A stretch of 64,000 nt of DNA from JAOPZW01 sp963806015 (GCA_963806015.1 CAWDWM010000005.1:310001-374000); one strand, 5' to 3'. Counted from the first letter of the stretch, positions 16,337 through 25,658 are shown. Numbers and translations are program-made. The notes: generated by a model not told the origin, from the sequence alone.

Positions 16337-18438
16337 GCGACCATTCGTCCTTCCGGTCGGGGTTCGCGGGCGCCCGTCCTGACCAGCGCATCGACGGCGA
16401 CGGCGCCGCGGGCGTTGACCAGCACCGGGTTGAGCTCGAGCAGCTCGAGGCCCTCGGCGAGCAGCAGCGCGCCCGCGCGGGCGGCGAGCGCGGCGGCGGC
16501 GCCCACGTCGACCGGCGTGCCGGTGCGGGTGCCGGCCAGCAGCGGCGCGGCGCGCAGCGAGCGCAGGGCGCGCTCCACGCGCGCCGCGTCGGCGGGCAGC
16601 GGGATCACGGCGACGTCGCCGAACGCCTCGGTCCACACGCCGCCCAGGCCGACGGTGAGCACGGGCACCACGGCGTCGCGGCGCGCGCTGACCAGCAGCT
16701 CGATCCCCGCCGGCGCCATCGCCTCGACGAGCACGCGTGCGTCGGCATGGGCATGGCCGTTGGTGCCGCGGACCAGATCGCGGTAGGCCCAGCGCACGTT
16801 GCGCTCGTCCTCGAGCCCCAGCGCCAGCGCGGCGGCCTCGGTCTTGTGGCGCATCCCGGCGGCCACGAGCTTGAGCGCGACGGGGCGCCCGAGGCGCGCG
16901 AAGATCTCGGCGGCGTCGTCCTCGTCGCGCGCGACGCGCCCCGGGGGGACGCGGATGCCGGCGCCGGCCAGCAGCGCCTTGGCGCTCGCCTCGTCGAGCC
17001 ACGGGCCCGGCGTGCTGCGCGCCGCGGCGGCGGCGATGGCGCGCAGGCGGTCGCCGTCGCCGGGCGCGGCGCGCAGGGCGACGGCGCACCGCAGCGCGGT
17101 GCGCAGGCCGGCGATCGCGGGCACGCCGGCGCAGGCGAGCTTCCAGGCGGTGGCGTCGTCGAGGAGCTCGGGGAGGGTCGATGCGACGAGCGCGGGTACC
17201 GCGCACGCCTCGGTGCCGGCCAGGATGCCGCGCAGCTGCGCGTCCCACTCCGCGCCCATGGCGCCTTCCAGACCCTGCGGCTGGTCGTGGAAGACCAGGA
17301 CGTGGTCGATGGCCCGGTCGGCGCCGAGCGTGGCGATGACCTCGCGCAGCGTCGGGACGTCGCCCCACAGCAGCGCCGTCGAGTCCAGCGGATTGGCCAC
17401 GGTCGCCGCCGGCGTCAGGAGCTCGCCCAACCGGGCGCGGGTCGGCTCGCCCAGCGCGGGGAGCTCGAGATCGCGGCCCTGCGCCTCGTCGGCCGCCAGC
17501 CCCGAGTCGCCTCCGGAGCAGGTGAGGATGGCCAGCCCGCCGTCACCGCGCGGGCGCGCGCCGCGGACCGCTAGCACCTTGGCCAGCTCGAGCAGCTCGT
17601 GCACGTCCTGCGCCCACGCCGCGCCGGCCTCCTCGACCAGCGCGCGGAAGGCGGCGTGGTCGCCCGCCACCGCACCCGTGTGCGCGGCGGCCGCGCTCGC
17701 GCCCGCGGCCGAGGCCCCGACCTTGAGGACCGCGACGCCGATGCCCGCGTCGGCGCACAGCGCCAGCGCATCGCACAGCCGCGCGCCATCGCCGTCGCTC
17801 TCCAGGAAGAGGGCGACCGAGCGCACGCCGTCGCGCTGCGCGAGGGCGTGCAGCCATTCGGCGGCCCCGACCACCGCCTCGTTGCCGCACGAGACGACGG
17901 TGTGCAGACGGAGCCCGCGCAGCGCCGCCAGCGCGTTGACGGCGACGTTGCCGCTCTGGGAGATGACCGCCACGTGGCCCGCCTCGCGGGGCACCAACGC
18001 GTCGCCCCACAATGCCGCCCGGTCGTGCAGCGCCACGATCCCGTCGCAGTTGGGCCCGCACACCGGCAGGCCGTGGCGGGCGGCCGCGGCGCGCAGCTCG
18101 TCCTGCAGGCGCGCTCCGTCGGGCGTCTCGCCGAAGCCCGCCGCATAGACCACGGCGCCGCCGCAGCCGCGCGCGCCGGCCTCGTCGATCACGGCGGGCA
18201 CGCCCGCCGCCGGGATGGCGACGATGACGGCGTCGACGGGCTCGGGCAGGTCGGCCAGCGTGGGCATGCACGTGCGCCCGTGGACGCGCCTGCGCGTCGG
18301 GTGCACCCCCCACACGCGCCCGGCGAAGCCGATGCGCTTGAGGTTGCGCAGCGTCTCGTCGGCGTAGGTGCCGCGGCGGCTGGTGGCGCCGACGACGGCG
18401 ATCGAGCGCGGCGCGAGCAGTGGCGTGAGGTCGGTCAA
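16333..18438 (-). CDS. ADP-forming acetate/acyl-CoA ligase (alpha-beta fusion)
   Basis: The 701-aa protein has the full ADP-forming acyl-CoA synthetase order. A CoA-binding domain comes first (APRSIAVVGATSRRGTYADE, PTLADLPEPVDAVIVAIPA), then the succinyl-CoA-ligase-like domain (GHVAVISQSGNVAV; SGGDSGLAADEA), then a C-terminal ATP-grasp domain (GRPVALKLVAAGMRHKTEAA; LLEGLELLELNPVL-like region). It interconverts an acyl-CoA with its acid plus ATP. The start is TTG 18438, whose TTGA overlaps the stop of the acyl-CoA dehydrogenase. The acid substrate is unknown. Confidence 0.85.
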   Translation of the reverse strand: MTDLTPLLAPRSIAVVGATSRRGTYADETLRNLKRIGFAGRVWGVHPTRRRVHGRTCMPTLADLPEPVDAVIVAIPAAGVPAVIDEAGARGCGGAVVYAAGFGETPDGARLQDELRAAAARHGLPVCGPNCDGIVALHDRAALWGDALVPREAGHVAVISQSGNVAVNALAALRGLRLHTVVSCGNEAVVGAAEWLHALAQRDGVRSVALFLESDGDGARLCDALALCADAGIGVAVLKVGASAAGASAAAAHTGAVAGDHAAFRALVEEAGAAWAQDVHELLELAKVLAVRGARPRGDGGLAILTCSGGDSGLAADEAQGRDLELPALGEPTRARLGELLTPAATVANPLDSTALLWGDVPTLREVIATLGADRAIDHVLVFHDQPQGLEGAMGAEWDAQLRGILAGTEACAVPALVASTLPELLDDATAWKLACAGVPAIAGLRTALRCAVALRAAPGDGDRLRAIAAAAARSTPGPWLDEASAKALLAGAGIRVPPGRVARDEDDAAEIFARLGRPVALKLVAAGMRHKTEAAALALGLEDERNVRWAYRDLVRGTNGHAHADARVLVEAMAPAGIELLVSARRDAVVPVLTVGLGGVWTEAFGDVAVIPLPADAARVERALRSLRAAPLLAGTRTGTPVDVGAAAALAARAGALLLAEGLELLELNPVLVNARGAVAVDALVRTGAREPRPEGRMVA

Positions 18439-19625
18439 TGCAGCACGCGCTCCACCCCGCGGCGCTCGAGCGCGCGGGCCACGATCAGCCGCTGGATCTC
18501 GCTCGTGCCCTCCCAGATGCGGTCGACGCGCAGCTCGCGCCACAGGCGCTCCGCGACGTTCGTGCGCATGTAGCCGCGCCCGCCGAAGATCTGCACGGCG
18601 CGATCGGCGCAGCGATTGGCGGCCTCGCTGACGAAGAGCTTGGCCATCGCCGCCTTGGCGTGGACGAGCTTGGGATCGGCGCCCGCGTCGACCAGTCGCG
18701 CGACCTCGAGGCCGAGCAGGCGGCCGGCCGCGGCGTCGGTGGCCGAGTCGGCGAGCGGGAAGGAGACGCCCTGGTAGTCCATGATCCGCGAGCCGCCCTG
18801 CTCGCGCTGCAGGGCCCAGGCCGTCGTCTCCTCGATCAGCCGCCACATCGCCCCCACCCCGCGGGCGGCGATGCCCAGGCGCTCCTCGGCGAACCAGCCG
18901 CGCTGCAGGTCGTCGCCGCCACCGAGGCCCCCGATGACCGCCTCCTCGCGCACCTCGACGCCGGTGAAGCGCAGGGTCGGATGGCCGTGGGGATAGCTGT
19001 GCGTGAAGGGCGGGTCGTCGACCACCTCGATGCCCGGCGTGCCGCGCTCGACGAGGAACAGGGTCGGCAGCTCGTCGCCGTCGACGAGCGCTTTGGCCAT
19101 GACGATGTAGACGTGGGCCACGTCGCCGTAGGTGACGAACCACTTCTCGCCGTCGATGCGCCAGCCGTCGTCGATGCGCGTGGCGGTCGTCGCGATCCGC
19201 GACGGGTCCGAGCCGGCGTGCTCCTCGGTCACGGCGTAGGCGTCGTGCAGCTCGCCGCGCAGCGCGGGCTTGAGGTAGCGGTCGATCTGCGCCTGGGTCC
19301 CGTGGGCCAGGACGTTGTAGGCGCTGGGCATGTGCCACGACAGCGCGTTGGTGGCGCGGCCGAGCTGCTCCTCGACGAGAAACCACTCCGTGTGGCTCCA
19401 GCCCTGGCCGCCGTGCTCGACGGCGTGCAGCCCGCCGCCCAGGCGCCGGTCGATCGCCGCGTGGCGGATCTCGGCGATCCGCTCGGCGGGCAGGCGCCCG
19501 CGGGCGCGCTCGGCCTCGACCTCGAGCGGCATCAGCACCTCCTCCACGAAGGCGCGCGCCCGGGCCTGCAGCTCGGCCTGCTCGCGGGTCAGGGTGGACG
19601 CGTCGGTGAGGATCTCGGTGGTCAT
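18435..19625 (-). CDS. Acyl-CoA dehydrogenase
   Basis: The 396-aa protein shows acyl-CoA dehydrogenase signatures: AYAVTEEHAGSDPSRI (FAD contact), DGWRIDGEKWFVTYG, EERLGIAARGVGAM, VQIFGGRGYMR, and DRIWEGTSEIQRLIVARAL carrying the usual catalytic-Glu segment (WEGTSEI). It introduces a 2,3-double bond in an acyl-CoA using FAD and electron-transfer flavoprotein. It heads a four-gene operon (acyl-CoA dehydrogenase, CoA ligase, CrtI-like, DAO), linked by 4-bp overlaps, and is divergent from a TetR regulator only 2 bp away. Confidence 0.92.
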   Translation of the reverse strand: MTTEILTDASTLTREQAELQARARAFVEEVLMPLEVEAERARGRLPAERIAEIRHAAIDRRLGGGLHAVEHGGQGWSHTEWFLVEEQLGRATNALSWHMPSAYNVLAHGTQAQIDRYLKPALRGELHDAYAVTEEHAGSDPSRIATTATRIDDGWRIDGEKWFVTYGDVAHVYIVMAKALVDGDELPTLFLVERGTPGIEVVDDPPFTHSYPHGHPTLRFTGVEVREEAVIGGLGGGDDLQRGWFAEERLGIAARGVGAMWRLIEETTAWALQREQGGSRIMDYQGVSFPLADSATDAAAGRLLGLEVARLVDAGADPKLVHAKAAMAKLFVSEAANRCADRAVQIFGGRGYMRTNVAERLWRELRVDRIWEGTSEIQRLIVARALERRGVERVLH

Positions 19626-19627
19626 GG

Positions 19628-20248
19628 ATGTGTGGGGTTAGGGTTGATGCCATCAGCGGCGACGTGGGATCTCAGGGACGCGAACGGCTGCTGGACGCCG
19701 CCGTCCGGCTGATCGCGCGCGAGGGGATCGACAACGTGCGCATCGCGCGCATCGCCACCGAGGCGGGCGTCTCGGCCGGGCTCGTGCACTACCACTTCGC
19801 CTCCCGCGACGCCCTGCTCGAGGAGGCCCTCGAGCACTCCTACGAGCGCGCCGGCGACCTGCGCCTGGCCGCCCTGGAAGCCGGGCGCGCCACCGCCGCG
19901 CAGCGCCTGGCCGCGATGATCGATCAGTGCCTGCCCACCGACCGCGCGCTGCACGACGACTTCGTCCTGTGGATCGAGCTGTGGCTGCGCAGCGCCCGCG
20001 ACCCCGCCCTGCGGCCGGTCGCCGCGCGTCTCTACGCCCGCCTGCACGCCTGGTTCGCGCAGGCGATCGCCGACGGCATCGCGAGCGGCGAGCTGCATGA
20101 CTGCGACGTCGAGGCGATGACCGACCGCCTGCTGGCGGTGATCGACGGCTACGGCATCCGCGTGCTGACCGGCGATCCGCGCATGCCACTCGAGCGCGCT
20201 CGCGCCGAGATCTGGGCCGCGATCGCGCGCGACCTCGGCCTCTCGTAG
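19628..20248 (+). CDS. TetR-family transcriptional regulator
   Basis: The 206-aa protein has a TetR HTH (LIAREGIDNVRIARIATEAG, VSAGLVHYHFASRDALLEEA) and an all-helical ligand domain. It is divergent from the acyl-CoA dehydrogenase operon, so it most likely represses that operon in response to an acyl-CoA or related ligand. ATG 19628 leaves only 2 bp between the divergent starts. GTG 19664 would give a 194-aa protein and a more workable 38-bp intergenic region and may be the true start. Confidence 0.85.
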   Translation: MCGVRVDAISGDVGSQGRERLLDAAVRLIAREGIDNVRIARIATEAGVSAGLVHYHFASRDALLEEALEHSYERAGDLRLAALEAGRATAAQRLAAMIDQCLPTDRALHDDFVLWIELWLRSARDPALRPVAARLYARLHAWFAQAIADGIASGELHDCDVEAMTDRLLAVIDGYGIRVLTGDPRMPLERARAEIWAAIARDLGLS

Positions 20249-20259
20249 GAAGCGCCCGC

Positions 20260-21297
20260 TCATCGCAGCAGCGCTTCGCGCTCGGCCTGCGTCAGCACCC
20301 GCGGAGCGCCGTCCGCGCCGGTCGCGACTACCGTCGCCCCGGCGCTGACCACCAGCGCGCCGCCCACCGTCTCGATCGTCTCGCGCGTGCGCACCCCGGT
20401 CGCCCCCAGCCCGTCGAGCACGCAGCGCACCACGACCTCGGCGTCGCGGCGTGCGGGCACGTGACGCAGGTCGGCGCTCACATGAGCGACCTCCATCGCC
20501 GGGACGGGGTGCAGCGCGCCCAGGCGCGCATCGAGCCATGCCTCGCGCACCTCGCCCACGTAGGTGAGCAGGACGGCCGGGTGCACGCGCCCCGTGGCGT
20601 CGAGGTCGCGGCCGCGGATCGGGATGCGCGCCTCGTGGGGCGTCGGGACCGCGGCGCTGGCTTCGGCCTCGGGCGCGCCCGGCAGGGTGACGCCGAGCTC
20701 GAGCTCGGCCAGCCGCCGCGCCCACCGCGCCGCCGCCTCGGGCGCGACGTCGTCGGGGTGCAGCGTCGTGTGCAGGCCCAGCCCGTCGAGCGCTGCGACC
20801 AGGCGTCCCGCCACGTCCTCGGGGTCGACGCAGCTCCAGCAGTCCTGGCGATCGCCGTCGGCCAGCACGCCGGCGAGCACGGCGCGCCAGCCGCGCTCGA
20901 ACTGCTCCAGCGTGCGGCGCAGCTTCTCGGTGTGCACCGCCTCGCCCCACGCGTCGATCCACATCCGCCAGACGTCGCGGTCGGCCCAGGCCTCGAGATC
21001 GAGGTAGGCCGCCAGCCGCGCGGGCGGATCGGCGTGGCGGCGAGAGATCGCCTCGAGCTCGTCGAGGTCGGCGCGGGCGGCGGCCGCGAAGGCCTCGGCG
21101 ACCACGTCGTCGCGCGAGTCGAAGTGGTAGTTCAGCAGCCCCAGGCTCGCGCCCGCCTCGCCGGTGATCGCCCCGACCGTCGCCTTGGCGAAGCCGCCGC
21201 GCTGGATCACGCGCCGGGCCGCGTCGATCAGCTCGGCACGGCGGCCGTCGGACCCGCCGACCCGCGCGACGCGCGCCGGAGTCTGGGGCCGGCTCAT
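20260..21297 (-). CDS. TetR regulator fused to a hotdog-fold acyl-CoA thioesterase-like domain
   Basis: The 345-aa protein has two parts. Residues about 20-66 form a TetR HTH (RVIQRGGFAKATVGAITGEA, SLGLLNYHFDSRDDVVAEAF), followed by a helical domain to about 200 rich in Trp (DRDVWRMWIDAWGEAVH). Residues about 221-335 look like a 4-hydroxybenzoyl-CoA-thioesterase-type hotdog: RGRDLDATGRVHPAVLLTYV with the D-x2-G-x-V catalytic-Asp signature, EVREAWLDARLG, and a long amphipathic strand pattern. The gene overlaps potA by 4 bp and ends the pot operon. An acyl-CoA-sensing repressor is inferred. Confidence 0.78.
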   Translation of the reverse strand: MSRPQTPARVARVGGSDGRRAELIDAARRVIQRGGFAKATVGAITGEAGASLGLLNYHFDSRDDVVAEAFAAAARADLDELEAISRRHADPPARLAAYLDLEAWADRDVWRMWIDAWGEAVHTEKLRRTLEQFERGWRAVLAGVLADGDRQDCWSCVDPEDVAGRLVAALDGLGLHTTLHPDDVAPEAAARWARRLAELELGVTLPGAPEAEASAAVPTPHEARIPIRGRDLDATGRVHPAVLLTYVGEVREAWLDARLGALHPVPAMEVAHVSADLRHVPARRDAEVVVRCVLDGLGATGVRTRETIETVGGALVVSAGATVVATGADGAPRVLTQAEREALLR

Positions 21298-22421
21298 CCG
21301 GTCGGCACCTGCTCAGGCGGCGCCACCGGCGCGGCCGGGACCGCGTCGTCGGCGGCGAGCACGCGCAGGTGCCGGGGCGGCAGGTGCACGGACACGGGAT
21401 CGCCCTGCTCGTGCTCGTCCTGCTCGTCGTCGTTGGAGACGTCGGCCTTGACCAGCGTCCCGTTGGCCAGGCGCACCCGGACCTCCTGGTGAAAGCCGAG
21501 GTAGACGACCTCCTCGACCATGCCGGGGACGCGGTTCTCGCCGGTGGTGCCGTGCGCCTCCAGGCGGACGTTCTCCGGGCGGATCATCGCCAGCGCGGCG
21601 ACGCCCTGGCCGAGCGCGCAGGTCTCGGCCACCAGCCCGAAGGAACCGAGGCCCAGCTGGCGCCCGGCGCCGTGGGCCTGGCCCACCTCGACGGGGACGA
21701 GGTTCGAGGCGCCCAGGAAGTTGGCGACGAAGGCGGTCTCCGGCGCCTCGTAGAGCGCGCGGGGCTCGTTGCACTGCTCGATGTTGCCGCCGCGCATGAC
21801 CGCGACGCGGTCGCTCATGGTCAGCGCCTCGTCCTGGTCGTGGGTGACGTAGATGAAGGTGACCTCGAGCTGCTCCTGGATGCGCTTCAGCTCGACCTGC
21901 AGGTCGATGCGCAGGCGCGCGTCGAGGGCGCCCAGCGGCTCGTCGAGCAGCAGCACGGGCGGCTCGAGGACGAGCGCACGCGCCAGCGCGACGCGCTGCT
22001 GCTGGCCGCCGGAGAGCTGCGCCGGGCGCCGGTGCCCGTAGTCCTCCATCCGCACGAGGGCGAGGGACTCGACGACGCGGCGCTTGATGTCGGCCTTGGT
22101 CGCGCGCTGGTAGCGCAGGCCGAAGGCGACGTTGTCGGCCACCGTCTTGTGCGGGAACAGCGCGTAGCTCTGGAACACCGTGTTGACGCGCCGGCGGTGC
22201 GGCGGCGTGCGCGACATGTCGTTGCCGTCGAGCAGGATCTTGCCCTCGTCAGGGCGCTCGAAGCCGGCGATCAGGCGCAGCGTCGTCGTCTTGCCGCAGC
22301 CCGACGGGCCGAGCATGGTGAAGAACTCGCCCGGCGTCACGTGGAGGTCGATGCCGTTGACCGCCACCGCGTCCCCGAAGCGCTTGACCAGGCCGACGAG
22401 CCGGATGTCACCTTCGCTCAT
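21294..22421 (-). CDS. potA: Polyamine-type ABC transporter ATP-binding protein
   Basis: The 375-aa ATPase has Walker A GPSGCGKTT (residues 38-46), a Q-loop in NTVFQSYALFPHKTV, signature LSGGQQQR from residue 136, Walker B VLLLDEPLGALD and the switch His in YVTHDQDEALTMSD. A C-terminal TOBE-like domain follows (MIRPENVRLEAHG). This length and layout are those of PotA/FbpC importers. It energises the two permeases upstream (22428-24253). ATG 22421 lies 6 bp after the permease stop; its own stop overlaps the TetR-hotdog start. Confidence 0.9.
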   Translation of the reverse strand: MSEGDIRLVGLVKRFGDAVAVNGIDLHVTPGEFFTMLGPSGCGKTTTLRLIAGFERPDEGKILLDGNDMSRTPPHRRRVNTVFQSYALFPHKTVADNVAFGLRYQRATKADIKRRVVESLALVRMEDYGHRRPAQLSGGQQQRVALARALVLEPPVLLLDEPLGALDARLRIDLQVELKRIQEQLEVTFIYVTHDQDEALTMSDRVAVMRGGNIEQCNEPRALYEAPETAFVANFLGASNLVPVEVGQAHGAGRQLGLGSFGLVAETCALGQGVAALAMIRPENVRLEAHGTTGENRVPGMVEEVVYLGFHQEVRVRLANGTLVKADVSNDDEQDEHEQGDPVSVHLPPRHLRVLAADDAVPAAPVAPPEQVPTG

Positions 22422-22427
22422 GCGCGA

Positions 22428-23342
22428 TCACCCCATGTCCATCCCGAGTTGCTGAACCGCCGACGGCCGGTCCTCGCCGCGCGTGAAGGCTCGGTACGCG
22501 AGGTAGGCGAACACGAGCGCGAGCAGCGAGACCAGGAGCATGATGCTCGCGAGCGCATTGAGCGCCGGCGTCGGGCCGCCGCGCGCCTGCGAGTAGATGC
22601 GCATCGGCACCGTCGTCGTGTCGGCGCCCGACGCGAGGTACTGGCTGACCACGAAGTCGTCGATCGACAGTGCGAAGGAGACCAGCAGGCTCGCCGCCAT
22701 GGCCGGCAGGAGCAGCGGCAGGAGCACGCGCCCGACGACGTGCAGCGGCGGCGCGCCGAGGTCGGACGCGGCCTCCTCGACCTCGCGCCCGATGGTGGCC
22801 AGGCGTCCGCGCACGATGAGCACGACCCAGGAGAGCGTGAACGTCACCTGGCCGATCGCCTGCGCTGTGGTGCCCAACCCGATGAAGCCGAAGGCCGTGG
22901 TGAAGAGCAGGAACATCCCGACCGCGAAGACGAGCTCGGGCGTCACCAGCGGCAGCAGCAGGACGACGTTCGCCACGCCGGCTCCGGGTCCGCGCCAGCG
23001 GCGCATGCCCAGCGCCAGGGCGGTGCCCAGCGGCGTGGCGATGACCATCACGATCGCGGCGAGCACGAGGCTGTGCTTGAGCGCGGCCTGCAGCGTGGGG
23101 TCGTGGAAGACGCTGAGCGTCGGGTCCTTGTAGAACCAGCGCAGCGACCAGCCCTGCAGCGAGGTGCGCGAGCGCCCTGAGTTGAAGGCGAAGCGGATCG
23201 CCAGCAGCACCGGCACCAGCGACCAGAGGATGTACAGCCACGTCGTGATCGCGAGAAAGCGCGGGCGCCCCCACGGATTGGACAGCCGGGCGCGCAGCGG
23301 CGTGCGCTGGGCGGTCGCCGTCTCCACCGATGTCGCGCTCAC
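22428..23342 (-). CDS. potC: Polyamine-type ABC transporter permease (PotC-like)
   Basis: The 304-aa protein has about six transmembrane helices and the cytoplasmic EAA loop EEAASDLGAPPLHVVGRVLL that contacts PotA. SFALSIDDFVVSQYL is typical of PotC-like permeases. The GTG start at 23342 overlaps the stop of the preceding permease (GTGA). It forms the channel with PotB for a cationic amine or related solute. Confidence 0.88.
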   Translation of the reverse strand: MSATSVETATAQRTPLRARLSNPWGRPRFLAITTWLYILWSLVPVLLAIRFAFNSGRSRTSLQGWSLRWFYKDPTLSVFHDPTLQAALKHSLVLAAIVMVIATPLGTALALGMRRWRGPGAGVANVVLLLPLVTPELVFAVGMFLLFTTAFGFIGLGTTAQAIGQVTFTLSWVVLIVRGRLATIGREVEEAASDLGAPPLHVVGRVLLPLLLPAMAASLLVSFALSIDDFVVSQYLASGADTTTVPMRIYSQARGGPTPALNALASIMLLVSLLALVFAYLAYRAFTRGEDRPSAVQQLGMDMG

Positions 23343-24253
23343 AGCCCCGCCGCCTCGCGCTGGTCGGCGCGCACGACGCGCAGGTAATAGAGCATGAAGA
23401 TGAGCAGGAAGGCCGAGAGCAGCAGGGTCAGCGCGGCCCCGAGCGACTTGTCGGGCCCGCCCTGGACGTAGCCGTTGATGGCGTTGCCGAGGATCGCCGT
23501 CTTCGGCGAGCCGGAGATGAGGTCGGGCGTGTAGTAGTCGCCGAACATCGGCAGGGCGATGAGGACGATGCCGGCCAGCGTCCCGGTCTTCGAGAGCGGG
23601 ACGACGACGCGCCAGAAGGCCCCGGCGGGCGAGGCTCCGAGATCGCGCGCGGCCTCGATCAAGCGCTGGTCGATGCGATCGAGCGAGGCGAACAGCGGCA
23701 GGATCAGGTACGGCACATAGCCGTAGACGAGCGCGAGGATGACCGCGATGTGCTGCCCGCCGAGCCAGTCGGTCCCGTCGAGCAGCCCGATCTTCTGCAA
23801 CAGCGTGTCGATCGAGAGCGCGTGCAGCGCGCGCGTGGCGTAGCCGTTGTCGGCCAGCAGGTTCGTCCACGCGAACATCCGCATCAGGTAGCTGATCCAG
23901 AAGGGCAGGACGAGCAGGACGAGGATCGGCGCGCGCCAGCGCCCGGCGTGGCGCGCCGCGTACCACGCGACGGGGTAGCCGATGGCCAGCGACAGCGCCA
24001 CCGCGACGACGACGTAGATGATCGTGCGCAGGAAGGTGTGCCACGTGGTGCCGCCCGGCACCACGGCCTTCAATGCCGCCCACACGTAGCCGACGTTCCA
24101 GTCCAGCGGGTTCCAGTGCGGGACCGGCTGGTAGAGCGTGGTCACGTTGCCCAGGCCGACGCTGATGATCGCGTAGAACGCGACGATGAAGAAGAGCGCC
24201 AGCCAGGCGAGGCCGGGGAGGGCGAGCGCGCGCCAGATCCAGCGCGACCCCAT
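23339..24253 (-). CDS. potB: Polyamine-type ABC transporter permease (PotB-like)
   Basis: The 304-aa membrane protein has about six helices (first LPGLAWLALFFIVAFYAII), the EAA motif EAARDLGASPAGAFWRVVVP and the PotB-type LPMFGDYYTPDLISG segment. The start ATG 24253 overlaps the TGA of the substrate-binding protein gene (TGATG). Order on the transcript is binding protein, PotB, PotC, PotA, regulator. Confidence 0.88.
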   Translation of the reverse strand: MGSRWIWRALALPGLAWLALFFIVAFYAIISVGLGNVTTLYQPVPHWNPLDWNVGYVWAALKAVVPGGTTWHTFLRTIIYVVVAVALSLAIGYPVAWYAARHAGRWRAPILVLLVLPFWISYLMRMFAWTNLLADNGYATRALHALSIDTLLQKIGLLDGTDWLGGQHIAVILALVYGYVPYLILPLFASLDRIDQRLIEAARDLGASPAGAFWRVVVPLSKTGTLAGIVLIALPMFGDYYTPDLISGSPKTAILGNAINGYVQGGPDKSLGAALTLLLSAFLLIFMLYYLRVVRADQREAAGL

Positions 24254-25575
24254 CAGCCGTTACGGAACGACGTCCAGGTGCGGTCCCAGAGCTGCAGGCC
24301 CTTGGCCGAGAGCGTCAGGTAGGCGTTGCCGTTGGCGAAGGCGTCGCGCGTCACCACGGCCTGGCTCAGCGACTTGGGCAGGATGCCCTGCTCGAAGAGC
24401 TTGCCCCCGTCGATCGCGGTGATCGGCGGCTGATACCCGACGTAGCCCGCGAAGTTCTCGTAGGCGACCTTGTTGTCGAGGATGTAGTTCAGGAAGCGGT
24501 GCGCGATCACCGGCTTGGCCGCGTTGGCGGCCACGCAGATGCAGTCGTTGAATATCGGGCCGCCCTGCGTCTGGTACCAGTAGGAGAGCACGTCGGGCTT
24601 GACGCCCTTGGGCATGTAGGAGATGACCCCGGCGATCATGTCTCCCGACCAGCCCTGGTGCAGGACGACGCGCCCGGCCGGCACGGTCTCGTAGTCGGCG
24701 ATCGAGACCTTCACGCCGACCTTGCCGTTGAGCTGCTCGAGGTCGGCGCCCGCGCGCGCGAGCAGGTCGGGGTCCTCGGTGTTGAGGTCGGTCACGCCGC
24801 GGCGCATGAGCGCCATCCCCGGCGCCTCGCGCGAGTCGTCGAGGATCGCCACCTTGCCGCGGTACTTCTCGGCCTGCGGCGACCAGAACGCGTCCCACGG
24901 CTGGTCGAGCTTGCTGGGGTCGAAGTCGAGGATGTCGTTGCGCCAGGCGATGCCCGTCGTGTAGGTCGTGTACGGGACGCTGTAGCGCGGGCCGACGTCG
25001 TAGAACGGGCTGTGCAGCTCGGGCCAGACGTTCTTCTGCAGGTTGGGGATCAGCTCGAAGTTCAGCGGCTGGATGAGCTTGCGCCCGACCAGGCGCGAGA
25101 GCTGATCGGGCGTGGAGAAGATGACGTCGAACTGCAGGCGCCCCGTGCTGAGCTTCGAGAACGCCTCGTCGAGCGTGTCGAAGGTGGTGACGCGGACGCT
25201 GACGCCCTCCTGCTTGCCGAACGCCTTGAGGATCGCCGGGTTGACGTAGTCGGCGTAGTTGTAGATCTGCAGCTCACCGCCGCGCTCGGGCTTGGCCGAG
25301 CTCGCGACCATGTCGCCGAGCCTGGGCAGCACCACGGGGTAGTCGCGGCGCGCGAGCGGGATGCCGGCGCTGTCGACGGGGCCGCCCGCGGTCGGGTCGC
25401 CGAGGATGCCCTTGCCGTCGCCCGCGCCGGCGCCGTTGGCCGCGACCGGCGTGGTCGTGTTCTCGCAGCCGGCCAGTGCCACGCCGATGCCGGCGGTGGC
25501 GGCCAGTGCCCCACCACGGCGAAACAGCGACCGTCGCGACAGTCCTTCGTCCGGCGGCTTTGAAGGCTCGTTCAA
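24253..25575 (-). CDS. potD: Polyamine-type ABC transporter substrate-binding lipoprotein
   Basis: The 440-aa protein has a twin-arginine-like start (SRRSLFRRGGALAATAGIGV) ending in a lipobox (VALAGC), so it is probably a Tat-exported lipoprotein. The mature part is a PotD/PotF-like periplasmic-type binding fold: LQIYNYADYVNPAILKAFGK, RLQFDVIFSTPDQL, YSVPYTTYTTGIAWRND and GYQPPITAID. The start codon is TTG 25575, just after a predicted promoter. Specificity could be polyamine, betaine or another organic cation; the Rieske oxygenase next door favours a quaternary or secondary amine (inference). Confidence 0.87.
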   Translation of the reverse strand: MNEPSKPPDEGLSRRSLFRRGGALAATAGIGVALAGCENTTTPVAANGAGAGDGKGILGDPTAGGPVDSAGIPLARRDYPVVLPRLGDMVASSAKPERGGELQIYNYADYVNPAILKAFGKQEGVSVRVTTFDTLDEAFSKLSTGRLQFDVIFSTPDQLSRLVGRKLIQPLNFELIPNLQKNVWPELHSPFYDVGPRYSVPYTTYTTGIAWRNDILDFDPSKLDQPWDAFWSPQAEKYRGKVAILDDSREAPGMALMRRGVTDLNTEDPDLLARAGADLEQLNGKVGVKVSIADYETVPAGRVVLHQGWSGDMIAGVISYMPKGVKPDVLSYWYQTQGGPIFNDCICVAANAAKPVIAHRFLNYILDNKVAYENFAGYVGYQPPITAIDGGKLFEQGILPKSLSQAVVTRDAFANGNAYLTLSAKGLQLWDRTWTSFRNG

Positions 25576-25587
25576 AGCAGGCGGACG

Positions 25588-25615
25588 ACTATCCGACTCG
25601 GCAGGCCGTTGTCAA
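25588..25615 (-). promoter_or_regulatory. Predicted promoter of the pot operon
   Basis: On the minus strand a perfect -35 TTGACA (25610-25615) is followed after 16 bp by GATAGT (25588-25593, 4 of 6 to TATAAT). Transcription would start near 25581, only about 6 nt before TTG 25575, so the message would be nearly leaderless. Confidence 0.6.
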
Positions 25616-25658
25616 GCTTGTACATGCGTCCTCGACCTTCGGTCTGGCCGTTGTGGAC

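Noticed and set aside
19632..19652. Telomere-like GGGGTTAGGGTT direct repeat in the divergent acyl-CoA dehydrogenase / TetR gap
   Set aside because: Only two copies within a few bases of the starts and no symmetry expected of a TetR operator; treated as chance.
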